From Modestobacter italicus (GTDB taxonomy: Bacteria; Actinomycetota; Actinomycetes; Mycobacteriales; Geodermatophilaceae): a stretch of 64,000 bases of DNA. Both the position numbers and the translations under genes were made by a program. The notes under the pieces are model-generated. The model searched no databases. It had not been told where the DNA came from and saw nothing but the letters and a program-made list of their open reading frames with translations. The stretch covers positions 248,001-312,000 of the forward strand of contig NZ_JABGCJ010000005.1 of NCBI RefSeq assembly GCF_019799965.1, given 5' to 3'. Below are positions 8,738-17,297 of the stretch, in pieces; positions within the stretch are counted from its first letter, which is position 1, and each line of letters opens with the position of its first letter.

Positions 8738-9706
8738 TCAGCCGGTGAGGTCGGCCGGGTCGGCGTTGGCGCCGCAGACGACCACGCCGACGCGCTCCCC
8801 CGCCGCCGGCACGTACGCCCCGGCCAGCAGACCGGCCAGCGCCGTCGCCCCACCGGGCTCGGCGGCGACGTGCAGCTCCTGCCAGAGCAGCCGGCGCGCG
8901 GCCCGGACGGCGTCCTCGTCGACCAGCACCGCCCGCACGCCGGTGGCCAGCGCGGTGCTGAACCCGTGGCCGCCGACCCGGCGGGCACCGAGGGCGTCCG
9001 AGGCCAGCCCGCCGACCTCGACGTCCACCGGCCGGCCGGCGGTCAGCGCCGCGGACAGCGCCGCGGTGCCGTGGGTCTCCACCGACACGACCCGGGCCGT
9101 GTCGCCGTACCAGGCGGCGATGCCACCGATCAGCCCGCCGCCGCCGGTGGCGACCAGCACGGTGTCCAGGCCGGGCACCTGCGCGTCCAGCTCCTCGGCG
9201 ACGGTGCCCTGCCCGGCGACGACGTCCCGGTCGTCGTAGGCGTGCACGGCCAGCGCGCCGGGTGCCTGCGACCGCTCCCGGCTGGCTGCGGCTGCCTCGG
9301 CGTAGGAGGAGCCCGCGAGCACCGCCGTGGCCCCGAGCGCCCGGATGCCGGCGACCTTGACCGCCGGCGCCGTCTCGGGCACGTACACCTCGGCCGGGAG
9401 GCCCAGCTGCCGGGCGGCGTGCGCCACCGCCAGCCCGTGGTTGCCGCCCGAGGCGGTCACCACCAGGTCGGGCAGCCGGGGCGCGGCCAGCAGCCGGTTG
9501 AGCGCGCCGCGGGCCTTGAACGAGCCGGTGTGCTGCAGGAACTCCAGCTTGAGCACCACCGGCACAGGCCCGCCGGGCAGCGGCACCGCCCACTCCACGG
9601 TCGGCGTCCGGCGCACCCGGCCGGCGATCCGGCGGCCCGCGGCCGCCACCTCGTCGCGGGTGACCGGCGCCGGCAGCGCCTGGTCCGGGTCCTCCTGTGC
9701 CGTCAC
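8738..9706 (-). CDS. PLP-dependent threonine/serine dehydratase family protein
   Basis: A 322-residue fold-type II PLP enzyme. The Schiff-base lysine is Lys64 in GSFKARGAL, the substrate loop is TASGGNHGLAVAHAA, and the phosphate-binding loop is ATGGGGLIGG. Members deaminate threonine or serine to 2-oxo acids, but the family also includes serine racemase and hydroxyaspartate dehydratase. It lacks the C-terminal ACT regulatory domain of biosynthetic IlvA, so a catabolic or racemase-like role is more likely. It starts 72 nt from the ROK gene and converges on pnuC across a short divergent promoter region near 9710-9815. Confidence 0.82.
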   Translation of the reverse strand: MTAQEDPDQALPAPVTRDEVAAAGRRIAGRVRRTPTVEWAVPLPGGPVPVVLKLEFLQHTGSFKARGALNRLLAAPRLPDLVVTASGGNHGLAVAHAARQLGLPAEVYVPETAPAVKVAGIRALGATAVLAGSSYAEAAAASRERSQAPGALAVHAYDDRDVVAGQGTVAEELDAQVPGLDTVLVATGGGGLIGGIAAWYGDTARVVSVETHGTAALSAALTAGRPVDVEVGGLASDALGARRVGGHGFSTALATGVRAVLVDEDAVRAARRLLWQELHVAAEPGGATALAGLLAGAYVPAAGERVGVVVCGANADPADLTG

Positions 9707-9819
9707 GGCGACGAGGCTAGGCCGGGGCGGCCGGGCGGGAAGAACCGAGGAGCCGGCCGGCTTCTCACTCCCGGACGTGACCAGTGGCCGGACCGGCCCT
9801 GACCTGCGGGAGGACGGCC

Positions 9820-10494
9820 ATGGGCTGGCTGCTCGACGCGCACGTGCACGTGCTGGGCGCGGACGTCCTGTGGCGGGAGATCATCGGCAACGGGATCGGC
9901 CTGGCCAGCGCGGTGCTCGGCATGGGCCGGCGGACGGCGGCGTGGCCGGTCGGGATGATCGCCAACGTCCTGCTGTTCACCGTCTTCCTCGGTGGGGTGT
10001 TCGCCACCCCGCAGGACACCGACCTGTACGGGCAGGCCGGCCGGCAGGTGCTCTTCTTCGCCGTCAGCGCCTACGGCTGGTGGCGCTGGCACCGCAACCG
10101 GGCCACCGGCGCCGACGCGGCTGCGGTCAGCCCGCGCTGGGCGACCGGGCAGGAACGGCTGACCCTGGCACTGGCCACCGCGGCCGGAGTCCTCGTGGCC
10201 TGGTGGGCGTTGACCCGGCTGGGCAGCTTCGGGCCGCTGGCCGACGCGTGGATCTTCGTCGGCAGCATGCTGGCCACCTACGGCATGGCCCGCGGGTACC
10301 TGGAGTTCTGGCTGGTCTGGGTGGCCGTGGACGCGGTCGGGGTGCCGCTGCTGCTGCGCGCCGGCTACTACCCCTCGGCGCTGCTCTACGTCGTCTACGG
10401 CGCCTTCTGCGTGTGGGGCTTCGTGACCTGGCTGCGGGTGCACCGGTCGGCGGTGGCCGGGGCGGCCGACCCGTCCCTGGAGGCGGTGGGCTGA
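9820..10494 (+). CDS. pnuC: PnuC-type nicotinamide mononucleoside transporter
   Basis: A 224-residue membrane protein with about seven hydrophobic segments and the PnuC pattern (NGIGLASAVLGMGRRTAAWPVGMIANVLL, split here by short loops; later AYGWWRWHRN). PnuC proteins facilitate uptake of nicotinamide riboside or related vitamins, trapped inside by phosphorylation. The ATG at 9820 is chosen because GGGAGGA lies 7 nt upstream; an in-frame GTG at 9784 lacks this. It converges with the decarboxylase gene, with only nine bases between the stops. No NadR-like partner is in the window. Confidence 0.85.
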   Translation: MGWLLDAHVHVLGADVLWREIIGNGIGLASAVLGMGRRTAAWPVGMIANVLLFTVFLGGVFATPQDTDLYGQAGRQVLFFAVSAYGWWRWHRNRATGADAAAVSPRWATGQERLTLALATAAGVLVAWWALTRLGSFGPLADAWIFVGSMLATYGMARGYLEFWLVWVAVDAVGVPLLLRAGYYPSALLYVVYGAFCVWGFVTWLRVHRSAVAGAADPSLEAVG

Positions 10495-10503
10495 CCGACC
10501 GGC

Positions 10504-12198
10504 TCAGCCGCGGGCGGCGGTGGCGCGCTCGGCGAGCAGCCGCAGCAGCGGCGGGACGTCGTCGCGGCCCAGCCGCACGTGCACGAACACCAGCTCGTCC
10601 CGGAGCTCGGTGGCCTCGGCCAGCGCCGCCCGGAGCTCGTCGGTGGTGGCCGCCGAGCGGTACCGGCTCCGCCCCCCGGTGAGGCCGGTGACGACCGCCT
10701 CCCAGTCCCAGGCGGGCACGTCGTTGTAGGTGGCGTCCGGGCTCTGCAGCGCCCGCTCGATGGTGTAGCCGCGGTTGTCCAGCAGCACCACCACCGGCGC
10801 CAGGCCGGCGGCGGCGATGGTGCCCAGCTCCTGCACGGTCATCTGCGCCGCGCCGTCCCCGATGAGCAGCACCGGACGGCGGACGGGGTCGGCCAGGCCC
10901 TGGCCGAGCACCGCCGGCAGCGCGTAGCCGATGGAGTTCCAGATCGGCTGGCCGACCCAGACGGTGTCGGTGGGCAGCCGCAGGCTCAGCGCGCCCCAGA
11001 AGGCGGTGCCGGTGTCGGCCAGCAGCGCGGTGTGCGCCGGCAGCCAGGCCTGCAGCAGCTGCCAGGACGAGCGCTGGGTGAGTGCGCCGGCGTCGGCCGG
11101 GTCGTCGGTCCAGCCGCGCGCCGGGGTGCCCGGGACGACGGGCTCCCACGACGAGCCGGCGACCGCCCGGCCCAGCGCGCCGAGCGCGTCGGGGAACAGC
11201 ACGTCGCCCAGCCGCTCGGCCCCGAGGGTGACCTCGGTGGCGTGCAGGGCGACCGTCCGCTCGTCCGGCCGGCGGGCGGTGCCGAAGCCGGTGAGCTCGG
11301 CGGTGAGCACCGTGCCGACGTGCAGCACCACGTCGGCCCGGTCGACCAGGGCGGTCGTCGCCGGGTCCAGCATGTCGCCGCAGCTGTCGCCGGCGAACGG
11401 CGCGTCGGTGCCGACCACCCCGCGGGCAGAGATCTGGGTGACCACCGGGATGCCCGACCGCCGGCAGATCCGGGCCAGCTCGGCGCCGAGACCGAACCGG
11501 GCCACCAGGTGGCCGGCGACGACGACCGGGCGGCGGGCCTCGGCGAGCAGCGCCCGGACCAGCCGCTCGAACCGGCACACGGCCGCGGCGTCGGAGTGCG
11601 CGCGCAGCGGCACCTCCAGCGGGGTGGCGTCGACCCGGGCGGTGGCGACGTCCTGCGGGACGCTCAAGTAGGCGGGCCGGCGGTGGGTCATCGCCGCCAG
11701 CACGGCCGCGTCGATCTGCTCGCCCGCCCGGTGCCGGGTCAGCACCTCGGTCCGCACGCTCACCTCGGCGGCCGCCCGGGTGAAGTGGTCGAAGTCGCCG
11801 TCGGCCAGGGTGTGGTGCAGAAGTGCGCCGGCGGCCACGCTCGCCGTCCGCGGGGAGCCGACCACGTGCAGCACGGGCACGTCCTCCGCGGCGCTGCCGG
11901 CCACGGCGTTGAGCGCGCTCAGCTCACCGACCCCGTAGGTGGTGACCAGCACGCCCAGGCCGCGGCGGCGGGCATAGGCGTCCGCGGCGTACCCGGCGCC
12001 CAGCTCGTTGGCCGAGCCGACCCAGGCCAGCCCGTCGACGGTGGCCAGCCCGTCCAGCAGGTCGAGGTTGAAGTCGCCGGGGACGCCGAACAGGTGCTCG
12101 ACACCGGCCTGGCGCAGTCGGCGGCCCAGGTACTCGGCGACCGAGACGGTGGCGATGGGCCGGTCGGTCACGGCGGGGAGGGCGTCGACGACGGACAT
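10504..12198 (-). CDS. Thiamine-diphosphate-dependent 2-keto acid decarboxylase (pyruvate/indolepyruvate decarboxylase family)
   Basis: A 564-residue ThDP enzyme. Visible hallmarks are the active-site Glu in SANELGAGYAADAYA, the paired histidines in LLHHTLADGDF, and the ThDP/Mg motif from GDGAAQMT to LDNRGYTIE. These place it with PDC, IPDC and branched-chain KDC enzymes, which turn 2-oxo acids into aldehydes and CO2. An ATG at 12210 in the same frame (MLTAM) is a possible alternative start. It is divergent from an Lrp-type regulator, which points to an amino-acid-derived keto acid (Ehrlich-type) rather than pyruvate, but this is inference. Confidence 0.88.
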   Translation of the reverse strand: MSVVDALPAVTDRPIATVSVAEYLGRRLRQAGVEHLFGVPGDFNLDLLDGLATVDGLAWVGSANELGAGYAADAYARRRGLGVLVTTYGVGELSALNAVAGSAAEDVPVLHVVGSPRTASVAAGALLHHTLADGDFDHFTRAAAEVSVRTEVLTRHRAGEQIDAAVLAAMTHRRPAYLSVPQDVATARVDATPLEVPLRAHSDAAAVCRFERLVRALLAEARRPVVVAGHLVARFGLGAELARICRRSGIPVVTQISARGVVGTDAPFAGDSCGDMLDPATTALVDRADVVLHVGTVLTAELTGFGTARRPDERTVALHATEVTLGAERLGDVLFPDALGALGRAVAGSSWEPVVPGTPARGWTDDPADAGALTQRSSWQLLQAWLPAHTALLADTGTAFWGALSLRLPTDTVWVGQPIWNSIGYALPAVLGQGLADPVRRPVLLIGDGAAQMTVQELGTIAAAGLAPVVVLLDNRGYTIERALQSPDATYNDVPAWDWEAVVTGLTGGRSRYRSAATTDELRAALAEATELRDELVFVHVRLGRDDVPPLLRLLAERATAARG

Positions 12199-12291
12199 GG
12201 CCGTGAGCATGATCGGACTGCGAGGATGCGCAAGGAAGGGGCGACACGTTGAGCGGTCTGCCCAGCGGATCGACGCCCCGAGGGAGCACGA

Positions 12292-12771
12292 GTGAGCAGA
12301 GTGCCCGGACTCGACGCGACGGACGCACGGATCCTGCTGGCCCTGGACGACGACCCGCAGGCCTCGGTCATGGCCCTGGCGACCCGGCTGGGGCTGGCCC
12401 GCAACACGGTGCACGCCCGGCTGCGGCGGCTGGAGGACAGCGGCGCGCTCGGCGCGCACAGCCGGCGGGTCGACCCGGCCGCGCTGGGCCGGGGGCTGCT
12501 GGCCTTCATCACCCTGTCGATCAGCCAGAGCGAGGGCGACCGGGCCGGCGAGGAGCTGGCCCGGATCCCGGAGGTGGTCGAGATCCTCGCCGTCACCGGG
12601 GACGGCGACCTGCTGGCCCGGGTGGTCGCCCGGGACACCGCCGACCTCTACCGGGTCACCGAGCTGATCCTGCAGGCACCGGGGGTGGTGCGGGCCAGCA
12701 CCTCGATCGCGCTGCTGGAGGTGCAGCCGATGCAGATCGCCCCGCTGCTGGCGCAGCACGCCGCGGAGTGA
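12292..12771 (+). CDS. Lrp/AsnC family transcriptional regulator
   Basis: A 159-residue regulator. The N-terminal HTH spans about residues 6-60 (DATDARILLALDDDP, then ATRLGLARNTVHARLRRLE), and the C-terminal RAM (ligand-binding) domain follows. GTG start with GAGGGAG upstream. It is transcribed away from the decarboxylase gene, and the 93-nt gap between them would hold the operator. Lrp-type proteins sense amino acids, so it likely switches on the decarboxylase for amino-acid breakdown. Confidence 0.9.
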   Translation: MSRVPGLDATDARILLALDDDPQASVMALATRLGLARNTVHARLRRLEDSGALGAHSRRVDPAALGRGLLAFITLSISQSEGDRAGEELARIPEVVEILAVTGDGDLLARVVARDTADLYRVTELILQAPGVVRASTSIALLEVQPMQIAPLLAQHAAE

Positions 12772-12809
12772 GAGCTGCGCCGCCGGCCGGGCAGCGGTAG
12801 ACACGAACC

Positions 12810-14147
12810 GTGATCGAGGCCACCGGACACCAGACCCCCGTCCCTCCGGACACCGCCCACCTCGACCAGCTGCGCGCGGCCACCGAACGCGCGGCCGCGA
12901 CGGCCGAGCCGCTGGGCTCGGCGCACGCCGGTGCCCCGGCGGAGCTGCTGGACCGCACCGAGCAGGCGATCGAGGCGATCGGGCCGGAGCTGCTGGCGCT
13001 CAGCCACGACCTGCACGCCCACCCCGAGGAGGGCTACGCCGAGCACCGCTCGGCGCGGGCGGTCGCCGACCTGCTCGGCCGGCACGGCGTCGAGGCCGAG
13101 GTCGGGGTGCACGGGCTGCCCACGGCGTTGCGGGCGCGCACCGGCAGCGGCGGGCCCACGGTCGCCGTGCTCGCCGAGTACGACGCGCTGCCCGGCATCG
13201 GCCACGGCTGCGGGCACAACGTCATCTGCTCCACCGCGGTCGGTGCCTTCCTCGGCCTGCACGCGACGCTGGCCGCGGCCGACCTGCCCGGCACCGTGCT
13301 GCTGCTGGGCACCCCGGCCGAGGAGGGCGGCGGCGGCAAGGAGGTGATGGCCCGCGACGGCGCCTTCGACGACGTCGACGTGGTCGTGATGCTGCACCCG
13401 TTCTCCTACGACGCCGCGGTGCAGCCGTTCCTGGGCCGCCGCCAGCTGCGGGCGACCTTCACCGGTATCGCCGCGCACGCCTCCGCGCAGCCGTTCATGG
13501 GCCGCAACGCCCTGGACGCCGTGGTCGCCGGGTACCAGGGCGTGGCGATGCTGCGCCAGCACGTCCCGGACACCGACCGGGTGCACGGGGTGATCACCGA
13601 CGGCGGGCAGCGGCCCAACGTCGTCCCGGAGACCGCGGAAGCGCTGTACTACGTGCGCTCGGCGAGCCCGGAGACGCTGGCGGACCTCAGCCGCCGGATG
13701 GAGGCGGTCATGGTGGGTGCGGCAGCGATGACCGGCTGCGGGGTCGAGCTGACCTGGGACGAGCTGCCGGCCTACCTGCCGATCCGGGCCAACCTGGAGC
13801 TCGCGGCCCGGTGGACGCAGCACCAGGCGCGCCGCGGGCGCACCGCGCTGCCGCCCGGGGTCACCCCGGCGTCGCTGGCCGGCTCGACCGACCTGGGCAA
13901 CGTCAGCGTCCGGGTGCCCTCGATCCACCCGATGATCGCCATCGCCGGCCCGGAGACCTCGATGCACACCACCGGGTTCGCCGCCGCGGCCGCCTCCCCG
14001 GCCGGGGACGCCGCGGTGCTGGACGGCGCGGTGGGCCTGGCGCTGACCGCGCTGGACGTGCTCGCCGACCCGGCGGTGCTGGCCGCGGCCCGGGCGGAGT
14101 TCGAGGCCGAGGGTGGCGTGCTGGACGTGGCGACCGCCCTGGGCTGA
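12810..14147 (+). CDS. M20 family metallo-amidohydrolase (AbgB-like)
   Basis: A 445-residue M20 peptidase. It has the di-metal motif GHGCGHN (about residues 130-136), the catalytic EEGGGG, and the lid (dimerisation) domain around HASAQPFMGRNALDAV. The family includes aminobenzoyl-glutamate hydrolase subunit B and other aminoacyl hydrolases. It starts 38 nt after the Lrp gene. An AbgT-type transporter follows after one opposing gene, which matches the E. coli abg pairing of hydrolase and transporter, so cleavage of p-aminobenzoyl-glutamate or another N-acyl amino acid is plausible. An N-terminal extension of about 45 residues precedes the catalytic domain. Confidence 0.86.
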   Translation: MIEATGHQTPVPPDTAHLDQLRAATERAAATAEPLGSAHAGAPAELLDRTEQAIEAIGPELLALSHDLHAHPEEGYAEHRSARAVADLLGRHGVEAEVGVHGLPTALRARTGSGGPTVAVLAEYDALPGIGHGCGHNVICSTAVGAFLGLHATLAAADLPGTVLLLGTPAEEGGGGKEVMARDGAFDDVDVVVMLHPFSYDAAVQPFLGRRQLRATFTGIAAHASAQPFMGRNALDAVVAGYQGVAMLRQHVPDTDRVHGVITDGGQRPNVVPETAEALYYVRSASPETLADLSRRMEAVMVGAAAMTGCGVELTWDELPAYLPIRANLELAARWTQHQARRGRTALPPGVTPASLAGSTDLGNVSVRVPSIHPMIAIAGPETSMHTTGFAAAAASPAGDAAVLDGAVGLALTALDVLADPAVLAAARAEFEAEGGVLDVATALG

Positions 14148-14160
14148 CCCGGCTGCCGGG

Positions 14161-14691
14161 TCAGGCCGGCCGCAGCTCCCGGTAGAGCCGGGCGAGGTCG
14201 GGCAGCTGGTGGTGGGCGTTCAGCCCGCTGGGGTTGGGCGCCACCCAGGTGGTCACCCCGCCGATCCGTTCCGGCTGCTCCCCCAGGGTCGCCTTCGGCC
14301 GGCCGAAGGCATGCCGCCAGGCGGTCACCCCGAGGACGGCGAGCACCCGCGGCCGGTGGCGGGCCACCAGCTCCTCCAGCGCCACCGCCCCGGCCCGCAG
14401 CTCCTCCGGCGTCAGCTCGGCCGCCGTCCGGGTCGGCCGGTCGACCATGTTGGTCACGCCCAGGCCGTGGTCGAGCAGCTGGAGGTCCTCGTCGGGGGTC
14501 AGCAGCCGCGGGGTGAGCCCCGCCAGCTGGATCGCCGGCCAGAACCGGTTGCCCGGGCGGGCGAAGTGGTGCCCGCGCTCGGCCGAGACCGGCGAGGGGT
14601 TGATGCCGCAGAAGAGCACGTCCAGGCCCGGGGCGATGACGTCGCGCAGCGGCTTGCCCGCCCCGGCCGGCTGCTGGTCGACTCCGCTCAC
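14161..14691 (-). CDS. mug: G/U mismatch-specific DNA glycosylase (Mug)
   Basis: A 176-residue uracil-DNA glycosylase superfamily 2 protein. Motif 1 is FCGINPSPVSAERGHHFA, where Asn replaces the catalytic Asp of family 1 UDG. The middle motif VTNMVDRPTRTA and the C-terminal APNPSGLN both match E. coli Mug. It removes uracil, thymine or ethenocytosine from mismatches with G, which is relevant for a GC-rich genome exposed to deamination. The GTG at 14691 is chosen because the family motif starts soon after; the open frame continues upstream without family similarity. It is wedged between the hydrolase and transporter genes in opposite orientation. Confidence 0.92.
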   Translation of the reverse strand: MSGVDQQPAGAGKPLRDVIAPGLDVLFCGINPSPVSAERGHHFARPGNRFWPAIQLAGLTPRLLTPDEDLQLLDHGLGVTNMVDRPTRTAAELTPEELRAGAVALEELVARHRPRVLAVLGVTAWRHAFGRPKATLGEQPERIGGVTTWVAPNPSGLNAHHQLPDLARLYRELRPA

Positions 14692-14785
14692 GCCGTCCAG
14701 TCTGGGCCAGCCGGTGCGCCGGCGGTGCCGGGCCGGTAGACACATCGCACTGACCGCCAGGGGACGCACGCCAGGAGCCGCTGCG

Positions 14786-16354
14786 ATGACCACACCGGGC
14801 ACCACCACCCGCACCGACCGGCTGCTCGGGGGCATCGAGCGGGTCGGCAACCGGATCCCCGAGCCCTTCGTGCTGTTCGTCGGCCTGTTCACGGTGCTCG
14901 CGGTGGTCTCCACCGGCATGGCGATGGCCGGCGTGCAGGCGCAGATCGAGGGCACCGAGGAGCCCACCGTCGTCCGGGGGTTCTTCACCGTCGAGGGGCT
15001 GCGCTGGTTCGCCACCACCCTGGTGGACAACTTCGTCGGCTTCCCGCCGCTGGGCACCGTGGTGGTGATCCTGCTGGCGGTCGGGATCGCGCAGAGCAGC
15101 GGGCTGCTGTCCACGCTGATCAAGAGGACCTTCGCCGGGGCGCCGTCCTGGGCGCTGCCCTACGCGGTCGCCCTCGTCGGCACCATCGGCAGCGTCATGG
15201 CCGACTCGGTGATGATCGTGCTGCCGCCGCTGGCCGCGATGGTCTTCGCCGCGGCCGGCCGGCACCCGGTCGCCGGCCTGCTCGGCGCCTTCGCCGCCGC
15301 CGGGGCCGGCTACTCGACGTCCATGGTGGTGACCAGCCTGGACGCGCTGTTCGCCGGGATCACCTCCGCGGTCACCGAGTCGCTGCCCGACCCGGGCACG
15401 CCGGTCACCCCGGTCTCCAACTGGTACTTCAACATCGCCAGCTCGCTGGTGCTGACCGTGGTCTGCGGGCTGCTGATCACCAAGGTGCTCGAGCCGCGGC
15501 TGGCGCGGCTGGGCGTGCCCCGGCACCAGACCGAGAGCGAGGACGGCGACACCCTCGGCGCGGTCGAGGACGTCGACGACCTGACCATCGACGCCACCGC
15601 CCGGCGCGGGCTGCGGCTGGCCGGGCTCGCCGCACTGGTCACCGCGGCCGCCCTGGTGCTGCTGACCGTGCTCCCAGGCGCCCCGCTGCGCAACGAGACC
15701 GGCGGCTACCTGCCGGAGTCGCCGCTGCTGGACGCCGTCGTGTTCATCGTGGTGGCCATGCTCGCCGTCCCCGGGCTGGTGTACGGCTTCACCACCGGCA
15801 CCTTCACCTCGATCAAGGACGTGCCGCGGGCGATGGCCGACGCGGTGAAGGACATGAGCTCCTTCATCGTGCTGGCCTTCGTGCTGGGCCAGTTCATCGC
15901 GCTGTTCAACTGGTCCGGCGTGGGCACCTGGCTGGCCGTCACCGGGGCGAGCGCGCTGTCCTCGCTCAGCTTCACCGGCTTCGGCGCCGTCCTGGCGTTC
16001 ATCCTGCTCTGCTCGCTGCTGAACCTGTTCATCGTCTCCGGTTCGTCGATGTGGACGATCATGGGCGCGGTCTTCGTGCCGCTGTTCGCCCTGCTCGGCT
16101 ACGAGCCCGGCTTCACCCAGGCCGCCTTCCGGATCGGCGACTCGGCCACCCAGATCCTCACCCCGCTCAACCCCTACCTGGTGATCGTGCTGGCGATGCT
16201 GCGCCGCTACGAGCCCGGCGCCGGGTTCGGCACGCTGATCTCCCGGTTCCTGCCGTTCACCGTCTGCTTCTGGCTGGCCTGGGCCGTCGTCCTGACCGTC
16301 TGGTTCCACGCCGGCCTGCCCTTCGGTCCCGGCCAGTACGCCCGGCTGGAGTGA
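14786..16354 (+). CDS. abgT: AbgT family transporter
   Basis: A 522-residue membrane protein with about ten hydrophobic segments. It opens with the family N-terminus (GGIERVGNRIPEPFVLF) and contains SVMADSVMIVLPPLAAMVF, FVLGQFIALFNWSG and IVSGSSMWTIMGAVF. AbgT proteins import p-aminobenzoyl-glutamate or, in MtrF and YdaH, export sulfonamides. CCAGGAG lies at a good distance before the ATG. The neighbouring M20 hydrolase favours the uptake-and-cleavage model. Confidence 0.92.
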   Translation: MTTPGTTTRTDRLLGGIERVGNRIPEPFVLFVGLFTVLAVVSTGMAMAGVQAQIEGTEEPTVVRGFFTVEGLRWFATTLVDNFVGFPPLGTVVVILLAVGIAQSSGLLSTLIKRTFAGAPSWALPYAVALVGTIGSVMADSVMIVLPPLAAMVFAAAGRHPVAGLLGAFAAAGAGYSTSMVVTSLDALFAGITSAVTESLPDPGTPVTPVSNWYFNIASSLVLTVVCGLLITKVLEPRLARLGVPRHQTESEDGDTLGAVEDVDDLTIDATARRGLRLAGLAALVTAAALVLLTVLPGAPLRNETGGYLPESPLLDAVVFIVVAMLAVPGLVYGFTTGTFTSIKDVPRAMADAVKDMSSFIVLAFVLGQFIALFNWSGVGTWLAVTGASALSSLSFTGFGAVLAFILLCSLLNLFIVSGSSMWTIMGAVFVPLFALLGYEPGFTQAAFRIGDSATQILTPLNPYLVIVLAMLRRYEPGAGFGTLISRFLPFTVCFWLAWAVVLTVWFHAGLPFGPGQYARLE

Positions 16355-16384
16355 TCTCCGCCCCTCGGGGTGCGGGGCGGCCGG

Positions 16385-16407
16385 GCCCGGGGAACGCTGT
16401 CCCGGGC
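16385..16407 (+). terminator. Weak hairpin downstream of abgT
   Basis: A 7-bp GCCCGGG/CCCGGGC inverted repeat with a 9-nt loop between abgT and the next gene. It may reduce readthrough. Confidence 0.3.
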
Positions 16408-16433
16408 ACACCGGACGACGACCAGGAGGAACG

Positions 16434-17297
16434 ATGGCGCGCGCAGCGGTCACCGGCACGAGCGGCAAGCTGGGCCGGGCGGTGGTCACCCACCTGGTCG
16501 AGCACGGCTGGGACGTGCTGGCGCTGGACCGGGTGCCCAGCCCCCGGACCGACGTGGAGTCCGCGGTCGTCGACCTCACCGACGCCGGCCAGGCGATCGA
16601 GGCCCTCGGCGGCTTCGACGAGCACCGCGCGCCGATCGACGCGCTGGTGCACCTGGCCGCCGTCCCCGCCCCCGGGCTGATGCCGGACGCGGCCACCTTC
16701 GCCAACAACGTCACCGCCTCCTACAACGTCTACAGCGCGGCGCTGCGGGCCGGCGTCCGCAAGATCGTCTGGGCCTCCAGCGAGACGGTGCTGGGCCTGC
16801 CCTTCGACGAGGACCCGCCCTACGTGCCCGTCGACGAGGAGTACGCACCCCGGCCGACGACCACCTACTCGCTGGTCAAGACGCTGGAGGAGGAGATGGC
16901 CCGCCAGCTGTGCCGCTGGCACCCGGACCTGTCGATGACCGGGCTCCGGTTCAGCAACGTCATGTACCCCGAGGACTACGCCGCCTTCCCCGGCTACGAC
17001 GCCGACCCGGCGCTGCGCCGGTGGAACCTGTGGGGCTACATCGACGCCCGGGACGGCGCCCAGGCGGTGCGCCGCGGGCTGGAGCACACCGCGCCCGGGG
17101 CCGACGTCTTCATCGTCGCCAACCCCGACACGGTGTCCGCCCGGCCCACCGCCGAGCTGCTGGCCGACCAGTTCCCCGCCGTCCCGGTCCGCCGTGAGCT
17201 CGGCGAGCACGAGACCCTGCTGTCGATCGACAAGGCCCGCCGGGTGCTGGGCTTCGAGCCCACCCACTCGTGGCGGGACGAGCCGGGGCGCGGGTGA
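16434..17297 (+). CDS. NAD-dependent epimerase/dehydratase (extended SDR)
   Basis: A 287-residue extended short-chain dehydrogenase. The nucleotide-binding motif is TGTSGKLGRAVV near residue 7 (a TGxxGxxG type), followed by LVHLAAVP and the SSE and TYSLVK active-site region, where the usual YxxxK is present as Y-S-L-V-K. An excellent AGGAGGA Shine-Dalgarno site precedes the ATG. Its stop overlaps the GTG of the glucose-6-phosphate dehydrogenase-like gene by four bases, so the two proteins are made together and probably act on related sugars. Uronate dehydrogenase is one relative, but the substrate is unknown. Confidence 0.85.
   Translation: MARAAVTGTSGKLGRAVVTHLVEHGWDVLALDRVPSPRTDVESAVVDLTDAGQAIEALGGFDEHRAPIDALVHLAAVPAPGLMPDAATFANNVTASYNVYSAALRAGVRKIVWASSETVLGLPFDEDPPYVPVDEEYAPRPTTTYSLVKTLEEEMARQLCRWHPDLSMTGLRFSNVMYPEDYAAFPGYDADPALRRWNLWGYIDARDGAQAVRRGLEHTAPGADVFIVANPDTVSARPTAELLADQFPAVPVRRELGEHETLLSIDKARRVLGFEPTHSWRDEPGRG

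Noticed and set aside
5534-9802. A 1422-codon plus-strand open frame
   Set aside because: It lies opposite four well-identified genes and its product is low-complexity; long antisense frames are normal at this GC content.
13772-16714. A 980-codon minus-strand frame
   Set aside because: It only contains the real Mug gene at 14161-14691; the rest is antisense to abgT and neighbours.
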